DNA of 64,000 bases, from assembly GCA_004010935.1 (NCBI GenBank), contig CP026511.1:4092001-4156000 (forward strand), written 5' to 3'. This document shows, one piece after another, positions 57,416 to 64,000 of this stretch. A program made the position numbers and the translations under genes. Position 1 is the first letter of the stretch, and the number at the start of each line of letters is the position of its first letter. The stretch is from Pseudomonadaceae bacterium SI-3 (GTDB lineage: Bacteria > Pseudomonadota > Gammaproteobacteria > Pseudomonadales > Pseudomonadaceae). Under the pieces are notes generated by a model that saw only the letters and a program-made list of their open reading frames with translations, was not told where the DNA came from and did not search any database.

Positions 57416-58470
57416 TGGTACTGCCTGCTGACCCACTCTCGGTAGGCGCCACTAGTGATGTGAGTGACCCAGTCCTGGTTGTCCAGGTACCAACGCACGG
57501 TTTTGCGGATGCCGCTCTCGAAGGTTTCAGCCGGCGACCAACCCAGTTCCCTGCAGATCTTGCTCGCGTCCACTGCGTAGCGGCGGTCATGCCCGGGCCG
57601 GTCCTTGATGAACACGATGGCATCACGATAACTCTGTCCGTCAGCTCGCGGACTTTCCTGGTCGAGGATGTCACACAGGGTGGTCACCACTTGCAGGTTC
57701 GTTTTCTCGTTGCAGCCACCCACGTTGTAAGTTTCGCCCGGTGTGCCTGCTTCGAGCACGCGGCGAATGGCCGCGCAGTGATCCTTGACATAGAGCCAGT
57801 CCCGCACTTGCTGGCCGTCTCCATAAATTGGCAGCGGTTTGCCGGAGAGCGCGTTATGGATGACGAGTGGAATAAGCTTTTCGGGGAAATGATAAGGGCC
57901 GTAATTATTCGAGCAGTTGGTGGTCAGCACTGGCAGCCCGTAGGTGTGGTGATAGGCACGGACGAAATGGTCCGACGCGGCCTTCGAGGCCGAATAGGGG
58001 CTGTTCGGCTCGTACTTTTTTTCTTCGCAGAATGCTGGGTCGGTGGGCTCGAGCGAGCCATAGACCTCATCGGTCGAGACGTGCAGGAAGCGAAAGGCGC
58101 TTGCCTGGTCTTCCGACAGGGATCGGTAGTACCCAAGCGCGGCTTCCAACAGGCGGAAAGTGCCGACGACGTTGGTCTGCACGAATTCCTCCGGGCCGTC
58201 GATCGACCGGTCTACATGGGATTCGGCAGCGAAGTTGATGATCGCGCGGGGCCTGTGCTCCTGCAGGAGATCAGCAAGCTGCTGCTTGTCCGTGATATCA
58301 CCCTGGACGAACTGATGGCGACTGTCGCTTTCGAGGCCCTTCAGGTTTGCCAGGTTACCGGCATAGGTCAGCTTGTCGAGGCTGATGACAGGCTCATCGC
58401 CAACAGCCAGCCAGTCCAGGACAAAATTCGCCCCGATGAAACCGGCGCTGCCGGTCACAAGAATGGTCAT
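57412..58470 (-). CDS. rfbB: dTDP-glucose 4,6-dehydratase
   Basis: A 352-residue SDR, second step of dTDP-rhamnose synthesis. It has NAD motif GSAGFIGANF, catalytic YSASK, and TDEVYGSL; length and blocks are normal. It follows the GT2 gene by 3 bp, so the whole operon from 59445 to 47797 is probably one transcript. Confidence 0.97.
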   Translation of the reverse strand: MTILVTGSAGFIGANFVLDWLAVGDEPVISLDKLTYAGNLANLKGLESDSRHQFVQGDITDKQQLADLLQEHRPRAIINFAAESHVDRSIDGPEEFVQTNVVGTFRLLEAALGYYRSLSEDQASAFRFLHVSTDEVYGSLEPTDPAFCEEKKYEPNSPYSASKAASDHFVRAYHHTYGLPVLTTNCSNNYGPYHFPEKLIPLVIHNALSGKPLPIYGDGQQVRDWLYVKDHCAAIRRVLEAGTPGETYNVGGCNEKTNLQVVTTLCDILDQESPRADGQSYRDAIVFIKDRPGHDRRYAVDASKICRELGWSPAETFESGIRKTVRWYLDNQDWVTHITSGAYREWVSRQYQ

Positions 58471-58473
58471 GAA

Positions 58474-59445
58474 TCAGATTCTCCGGATGCTGGCAGCGAT
58501 GATCAGGCCAACGGTACCAAAGCCCGTCTGGCGATAAACTCCAGCTTTCTTGAGCAAATAGAGGCGCCGCAACAGGTTTGCGTCTCGCGCCGCCTCGAAA
58601 CGGGCGAGCGCAACCCCGCTGCGTTCGTCAAGCAGCCCTGCGCAAGTGCGCAACGCCGTAAGATTTTTCTCAGTCCATTCGCGAAACGTTCCGCCGAACA
58701 TCATGCGTACCCGGGTAAGCCGATCGCGCATGGAGTTGTTCGAGCCAATCAGGTTTCCACCATGCTGGCGATAGTTCAGCGTCGGCTCAGCATCGTAGAA
58801 CACGTGACCACCGCAGCCGCTAACCAGCAAGTAGCAAAGCCAGTCATGGGATACGACCGGAGCTGTCGGCGGGACCCTGGCCAACAGAGTACGGGCCGCC
58901 TTGTTCAGCACCATGGTGTTAGCGCCGGCCAGGCTTTGAACAAGCGCGTTCTTGAAGCTAGGTGCCCGTGCGAACAGCGGCGAATGGCCAATAAAGCTAC
59001 CCCCTTCGTCGATCAGCCGCGTTCTGGAGCAATAAACTGCTGGACTTTTTGCACTCGTGCAGGCAATCCGAGTGATCGCCCTTTGAAGCTTGTCCGGGAA
59101 CCAGACATCGTCTTGGTCGCAGAAGGAGAAGAAATCCGCTTCGATCTCGGGGTTGCGCACCAGTGAGAGGAAGTTCTGTGCAAAACCGATACGAGGCCCG
59201 TGAAGCAAGCGCACCCGATCCGACCCCAGGCGTTGCTGAAACCGCTTGATTATGACCAGCGTGGAATCCGACGATCCATCGTCCGAAATATAAAGCGTCC
59301 ACTGGCGATGAGTCTGTTGGGCGATCGAGCTCAGCTGCTCGTCGAGGAAGCGCGCACCGTTATAAGTGGTGAGCAGGATCGCCACATGCAGGCCGGCCTC
59401 ACCTGCGGCCAGGGAGCTCGGCGGACTGACATTGGTGGAACTCAT
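58474..59445 (-). CDS. GT2-family glycosyltransferase (rhamnosyltransferase-like)
   Basis: 323 residues from ATG 59445. GT-A fold: ILLTTYNGARFLDEQLSSI and the DDG/DxD region (ISDDGSSD), with FCDQDDVWFPDKL. Similar to O-antigen rhamnosyltransferases, but the acceptor cannot be predicted. A TTG at 59466 would add seven residues. It is the first gene of the O-polysaccharide operon; its promoter must lie in the 59446-60309 spacer. Confidence 0.88.
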   Translation of the reverse strand: MSSTNVSPPSSLAAGEAGLHVAILLTTYNGARFLDEQLSSIAQQTHRQWTLYISDDGSSDSTLVIIKRFQQRLGSDRVRLLHGPRIGFAQNFLSLVRNPEIEADFFSFCDQDDVWFPDKLQRAITRIACTSAKSPAVYCSRTRLIDEGGSFIGHSPLFARAPSFKNALVQSLAGANTMVLNKAARTLLARVPPTAPVVSHDWLCYLLVSGCGGHVFYDAEPTLNYRQHGGNLIGSNNSMRDRLTRVRMMFGGTFREWTEKNLTALRTCAGLLDERSGVALARFEAARDANLLRRLYLLKKAGVYRQTGFGTVGLIIAASIRRI

Positions 59446-60309
59446 TAAAGGAAAGCTACCTCGCAAACATCCGTGTTGTTAGTCATAGGCAATGCATCGC
59501 ACCGATCGAATCGACTCAAGCCAGCATCGACACGTGCCTTGCAGGCTTGGCCTACCCCGAGGCTCTCGGACTATCGAAAGCTGTCTGATGCCATCTCCAA
59601 CCCATACAGGCTGCCCGCTAAAGGAGTAGAAGCGCACCACCCGAAAGCCCTTAGGCTAAGGGCGGCTATTAGAGGGCGCGTATTCTACAAAAGTTTCTGC
59701 AAATTGCTGCGCTTTATCGTGGGTGAGGTATATATCCGACGGGCGACAACTGGGGCCTGGCTTCGACAGACAGCAAGTAGCTGCTTTGTGCTCGGCAGCC
59801 CGGCTTGGCCAGGAAAACTCGATGTGGGCGTCAACACCCTTACGCAGGTATGGGGGTTCCAACACTCGACGCGATTACCCTTTGGAATGGGCCTTCGCCA
59901 CGTATCAAGCGAATCTTGCCACCCATCCTGGTCGGCATATACCGAGTAGCCTCCTAACGAGTTGGCTTTCGTCCGCATTTAATAGCGTCGACCGGCAAGC
60001 TCAACGTAACCTCCCGCACGGCCTGTGTTGCTGAATCTATGCGCATGGTTTGCATCGCACCACCATACGACCGCATCAGGCGTAACTGGCGATGAATCGC
60101 CATCGCTACAGCGACGAGACGATGCCCTGGAGTCTGTAAAGCAGTCCTGGGATCGATCGATGCTGAAGGCCCAGATCAGAACCGTGCCTTATCCTGCAAC
60201 GCGCCTACGATAAGTTTCTGCCGACCCTGGCGGCTGTTGGTGCGACTCGGATGATTAGGCTCGCCGTACAAGGCGCGCAAGACCGCGAACAGAGCGCAGA
60301 ATCATCGGG
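59446..60309. other. intergenic spacer upstream of the O-polysaccharide operon
   Basis: 864 bp with no supported gene. It should contain the promoter for the minus-strand operon. One TAGAAT hexamer (minus strand, about 59689-59694) is a possible -10, with no good -35. A perfect 7-bp stem, TGGCGAT-GA-ATCGCCA, lies at 60087-60102. No ops/JUMPstart (GGCGGTAGC) was found. A short open stretch at ~60188-60315 on the plus strand (LQRAYDKFLPTLAAVG...) may be a gene remnant, but I cannot name it. Confidence 0.6.
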
Positions 60310-61611
60310 TTAACGGGATGCTGATGACAGCGTATCTACCTTAGCGCGTGCAAAGCGGCTCAATATCAGCAGCAGCCCGCCGGAGAGGAACAGCGCCGGC
60401 AGGCTGGCGCCAACCTCGGGCCAGGCATTTGCCAACAAATGGTAGACAGCCGCACCGCAGCCCCACGCCAACAACGTTTCCCAGCGCAACATCGTGCCGG
60501 CCATTTGCAGCCGGCCACGCCTCCTGAGCAGGTAGTGATCCACCAGCACAACACCAAACAGTGGGGCGAATACCGAGCCGATCAGCAGCAGGAAGTTCTG
60601 GTATTCCGCCAGTGGTGCGAACCAGGCGATCACGGTGCACAGCGCACCGATGACCAAAGCCAGCCGCTCGACCTTGAACGGCAGCAGAATGCCAACCGAG
60701 ACTGCAGCCGAATGGATATCGGCAAAAGCATTCTCGGACTCGTCCAGCAGGATCAGCAGCAACGGGATGCCAAGTCCAGCACCCGCCAGCGCCAACAACA
60801 GCGCGTTCACTTCGCCGCTATCGGCAAAGGCCAGGGTATAGGCGACACCAAGGCTCATCAGCCAGACGTTGCCGATGAAGAAGCCCAGCACCGTGCCGCC
60901 GAAAACACGCCGCGCCGCCTTGCCGAAGCGCGAGTAGTCTGCGATCAGCGGTAACCAGGACAACGGCATGGCGATGGCGATATCGAAGCCCAGCGCAAAT
61001 GGCAGCGAGCCGTCGCCCTGACGTGCCCATAGGGCCCGGAGATCGGCCTTGTCGAACAGGTTCCAGGTCAGCCAGATGCAGGCGCCGAGCAGCAGCCAGA
61101 TGCCCCACCGGCGCAAGATCCGACGGACGAAAGTCAGCGGGCCGGTGATCGCCAGCAACGTCGCCAGCGCACCGAAGAACAACGTCCAGAGCGCGGGGCT
61201 GACCCATCCGCTCTGCTCGCCAAACGCACGCGTCGCCAGCAAGCTTGCCGCGTCGCGCATGATAATGATCTCGAAGGCGCCCCAGCCGACTAACTGGACC
61301 AGATTCAACAGCGCCGGCAACACCGCGCCGCGGTCGCCCAGCGTGCGCTTCAGATTCGCCATTGACGACAAGCCGGTGTCGCTGCCTATCACCGCGACCG
61401 CACCGAGCAGTATCACGCCTACTGCGGTGCCGCTGACGATGGCCAACAAGGCACCGCTCATGCCCAGGCCCGGCGCCAGCAAGGCGCCAAGCTGCAATAC
61501 CATCAGGCCGACGCCGAGGGAGAACCACAGAGAAAACAGATCACGCCCACCGAATACACGGTGCTCAGCGGCGATCATCTGATGCGGAGAATAGCGACCT
61601 GCATTGTTCAC
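60310..61611 (-). CDS. cytX: CytX-type permease (cytosine/hydroxymethylpyrimidine family)
   Basis: About 433 residues from a GTG start (61611; TTG 61662 and ATG 61578 are alternatives, and no start has a strong ribosome binding site). An NCS1-type transporter with about eleven to twelve membrane segments (e.g. LFSLWFSLGVGLMVLQLGALLAPG, AIAMPLSWLPLIADYSRFG). The neighbour thiC makes the pyrimidine half of thiamine, so import of hydroxymethylpyrimidine is the likely role. I found no TPP riboswitch upstream. An insertion sequence now separates cytX from thiC. Confidence 0.8.
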   Translation of the reverse strand: MNNAGRYSPHQMIAAEHRVFGGRDLFSLWFSLGVGLMVLQLGALLAPGLGMSGALLAIVSGTAVGVILLGAVAVIGSDTGLSSMANLKRTLGDRGAVLPALLNLVQLVGWGAFEIIIMRDAASLLATRAFGEQSGWVSPALWTLFFGALATLLAITGPLTFVRRILRRWGIWLLLGACIWLTWNLFDKADLRALWARQGDGSLPFALGFDIAIAMPLSWLPLIADYSRFGKAARRVFGGTVLGFFIGNVWLMSLGVAYTLAFADSGEVNALLLALAGAGLGIPLLLILLDESENAFADIHSAAVSVGILLPFKVERLALVIGALCTVIAWFAPLAEYQNFLLLIGSVFAPLFGVVLVDHYLLRRRGRLQMAGTMLRWETLLAWGCGAAVYHLLANAWPEVGASLPALFLSGGLLLILSRFARAKVDTLSSASR

Positions 61612-62188
61612 GTTGTTTTTTCTCGAAGAAGCCGGTTGCCCGGCGCATAGCCGTAAGCGCAAGGGGTTGCCTCACGAAAGAAAGATCAGCGAAACAGTAG
61701 GGCAGATAAAGCCAGAGCCTTATCCACCCGTTCGCACTGCTCCGATTGGCCGCCGAATCGTTTCGCAAGCCTGTTGGACTCGACGCGTAAGAAGGCGCCG
61801 TTTTTCACCCTGTACATCGGGTCAAGCAGCCGGCCTAGCGTGACTCGCTGCGTTAAGCGGCTCGGCGCAGACCTGCTGTGGTGTAGATGGATCACGCTGG
61901 ATCGATCCACCAAACGGCGGAACGGTGGATGTAAAAAGCGACATCCACCCTTGTATCTCGACTACCACGCTATGTTGGGGTGATAGTTCCCGACTGATCA
62001 TCGGGGGAAGGTCAGAAAGCCGTATCCACCCTTAGGCTTTGAGCCTGCGACGTAGATAGCGCTGCGGCCTTCCATACTCACTCTTACAGCTCGAACGGTA
62101 TCCAGAGCCCGCCTCCGGCGAGAGCTCGCATCAGCAAGGTAGAGCTGAGTGAAGTGTTGATCTTTCTGAACCAGCAGGAGGAGTTCTT
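61612..62188. other. spacer with REP-like palindromes and the left end of an IS element
   Basis: 577 bp without a gene. It contains three TATCCACCC-type half-sites and one perfect palindrome (61924-61949), then the left part of the IS110/IS1111-type element from about 62048. No TPP aptamer core (CTGAGA/ACCUUUG) was seen on the cytX strand. Confidence 0.7.
61924..61949. repeat. REP-like palindrome
   Basis: GGTGGATGT-8 nt-ACATCCACC is a perfect 9-bp inverted repeat. Related half-sites TATCCACCC occur at 61721-61729 and 62023-62031. I associate this GGTGGAT/ATCCACC pattern with REP elements of the stutzeri group. Confidence 0.65.
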
Positions 62189-63183
62189 ATGCCCAGCGTC
62201 ATCGGCATCGATATCGCCAAACGCACGTTCGACATCGCCACCCAGCAACCCAATGGCAAGTACCGCACCAAGGCCAAATTGCCAAACGAGGTGGCCGGTT
62301 TCGAAGCGCTCCAGCAGTGGCTGCTCAAGCACGCCAATGCCCAAGCCTGGATCGTGATGGAAGCGACCGGCGCTTACCATGAAGCGCTCGCGACCTGGTT
62401 TCACGATAAAGGCTATCAGGTCTGCGTGCTCAATCCTGCACAGGTCGCCTATTACGCCCGAAGCCAGCTCCAGCGCGTAAAGACCGACAAAGTCGACGCC
62501 AAACTCATCGCTGAGTATGGCGAGCGGCACCAGAGCGATCTGCGGGCCTGGCAGCCTGAGCCTCCCGCCGTCCGGCGCTTGAAAGCATTAGTGCGGCGCT
62601 TGGAGGATCTGCAGGAGATCCAACAAATGGAACGCAACCGCCTGGATCTGGCCGACGCTAGTGTGCAGGCTTCAATCTACTCAGTGCTGCACCATGTCGA
62701 GCGGCAGATCGGAGAGACGCTCCGTGCGATCCGAGACCACATCGATGATGACCCGGACCTGCGCAACAAACGCGACCTGCTGACCAGCATTGATGGCATC
62801 GGCGAGCGTTCCGCAGCCCTGTTGCTGGCTGAGCTGGGCGATCCGTTACGCTTCGCCAGCTCACGCGCGATAACCGCTTATGCCGGGCTGAACCCCCGCC
62901 TTCAGGAGTCTGGCTCCTACAAAGGCCAGACGCGCATATCCCGCACAGGATCGTCTCGCTTGAGGGCTGGGCTCTACATGCCGGCGGTCTGCTCGCTCAC
63001 ACACAACCCGGCCATTAGTGCTCTACGCGAGCGTCTGAGTGCAAAAGGAAAATCCGGAAAACAAATCGTCTGTGCAGCGATGCGCAAGCTGCTGCACATC
63101 GCCTATGGGGTACTTAAATCGGGCCAGCGTTTCGACCCTCAACTGGCCCTTGCTCGGTAATGGGGAAGACGGTATCTACGACG
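62048..63183 (+). mobile_element. IS110/IS1111-type insertion sequence (core extent)
   Basis: Bounded by a subterminal inverted repeat: left CGACGTAGATAGC (62048-62060) and right, as reverse complement, CGTCGTAGATACC (63171-63183), matching at 11 of 13 positions. Between them lie 128 bp and then an intact DEDD transposase. The right flank is very short because the thiC stop is only 41 bp past the transposase stop. Subterminal repeats favour the IS1111 subgroup. The exact outer ends and target site cannot be fixed from one copy. Confidence 0.75.
62189..63160 (+). CDS. IS110/IS1111-family DEDD transposase
   Basis: 323 residues, apparently intact. The N-terminal RuvC-like DEDD domain shows IGIDIAKRTFDIA (D), IVMEATGAYHEAL (E) and KTDKVDAKLIAEYGE (D...D). 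The C-terminal transposase-20 domain shows GIGERSAALLLAELGD and the catalytic-Ser segment ISRTGSSRLRAG. A strong ribosome binding site (AGGAGGAG) precedes the ATG. IS110-family enzymes use a bridge RNA from the element's noncoding ends to recognise target and donor; here only the left flank is long enough to host one. Confidence 0.92.
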   Translation: MPSVIGIDIAKRTFDIATQQPNGKYRTKAKLPNEVAGFEALQQWLLKHANAQAWIVMEATGAYHEALATWFHDKGYQVCVLNPAQVAYYARSQLQRVKTDKVDAKLIAEYGERHQSDLRAWQPEPPAVRRLKALVRRLEDLQEIQQMERNRLDLADASVQASIYSVLHHVERQIGETLRAIRDHIDDDPDLRNKRDLLTSIDGIGERSAALLLAELGDPLRFASSRAITAYAGLNPRLQESGSYKGQTRISRTGSSRLRAGLYMPAVCSLTHNPAISALRERLSAKGKSGKQIVCAAMRKLLHIAYGVLKSGQRFDPQLALAR

Positions 63184-63201
63184 TAGTGGCCGACCCGGCC
63201 G

Positions 63202-64000
<799 letters not shown>

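Noticed and set aside
57391..59166. 591-codon open frame opposite rfbB and the GT2 gene
   Set aside because: Both minus-strand genes are well supported by motifs; this antisense frame has none.
59440..59470. ops/JUMPstart element before the O-polysaccharide operon
   Set aside because: GAGGTAGC near the GT2 start resembles the ops core only partially (GGCGGTAGC expected), and the wider JUMPstart context is missing.
61612..62188. TPP riboswitch upstream of cytX
   Set aside because: CytX genes are often under TPP control, but I found no CTGAGA or the paired conserved core on the minus strand in this spacer. The thiC leader, where one would be expected, is outside the window.

Overview
The window looks like chromosomal DNA from a Pseudomonas of the stutzeri group (Stutzerimonas). 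Coding density and GC are high. The left half carries genes in an order I recall from the Pseudomonas aeruginosa PAO1 PA4951-PA4973 region: orn, rsgA, motB-motA, an HDOD gene, rhdA, psd, a PilZ-like gene, fimX, serB, an ytjB-like gene, parC, a retropepsin gene, a phytase-like gene, parE, yqiA, cpdA, a DUF1249 gene, an ADP-ribose pyrophosphatase gene and an RsiV-like lipoprotein gene. thiC, which follows soon after in PAO1 as I recall it, lies here at the right edge. The species call is an inference from gene order and protein similarity; I ran no search.

Region 1 (1-27.9 kb) is core housekeeping: RNA turnover (orn), ribosome maturation (rsgA), the flagellar stator (motAB), phospholipid synthesis (psd), c-di-GMP control of type IV pili (fimX), serine synthesis (serB), topoisomerase IV (parC/parE) and cAMP and ADP-ribose hydrolysis (cpdA, nudF). 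Several genes use TTG or GTG starts backed by good ribosome binding sites (serB, cpdA, rhdA). A zinc alcohol dehydrogenase between fimX and serB looks like a local addition.

Region 2 (28.0-60.3 kb) is an accessory block between the RsiV-like gene and the cytX/thiC end. It opens with wbpM, a WbpL-type initiating sugar-phosphate transferase and a sugar epimerase. A TauE/SafE permease and a stand-alone APS kinase (cysC) follow. Next comes a complete Xps-type type II secretion system (gspE divergent from gspF-G-H-I-J-K-L-M-N-D), with a lipoprotein secretin. A REP-rich spacer leads to a strongly expressed-looking secreted protein of S-layer-like composition, then an acyltransferase. The block ends with a tightly overlapping minus-strand operon for an ABC-exported, rhamnose-containing O-polysaccharide: GT2, rfbB, rfbD, rfbA, rfbC, wzm, wzt and a giant 1672-residue protein. 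The giant protein fuses a sulfotransferase-like module, a coiled coil, a RgpF-like domain, a WbsX-like domain and a GT-A domain.

Region 3 (60.3-64.0 kb) holds cytX (HMP/cytosine-type permease), REP-like palindromes, an intact IS110/IS1111-type insertion sequence and the 3' part of thiC.

The most interesting ideas concern the cell surface. (a) The secreted protein may be a surface-layer substrate of the adjacent secretion system. (b) The APS kinase, the TauE/SafE permease and the sulfotransferase module together suggest a sulfated O-polysaccharide. (c) The gspK leader contains a C9 tract and a REP palindrome read as protein. No tRNA, rRNA or CRISPR array was seen.
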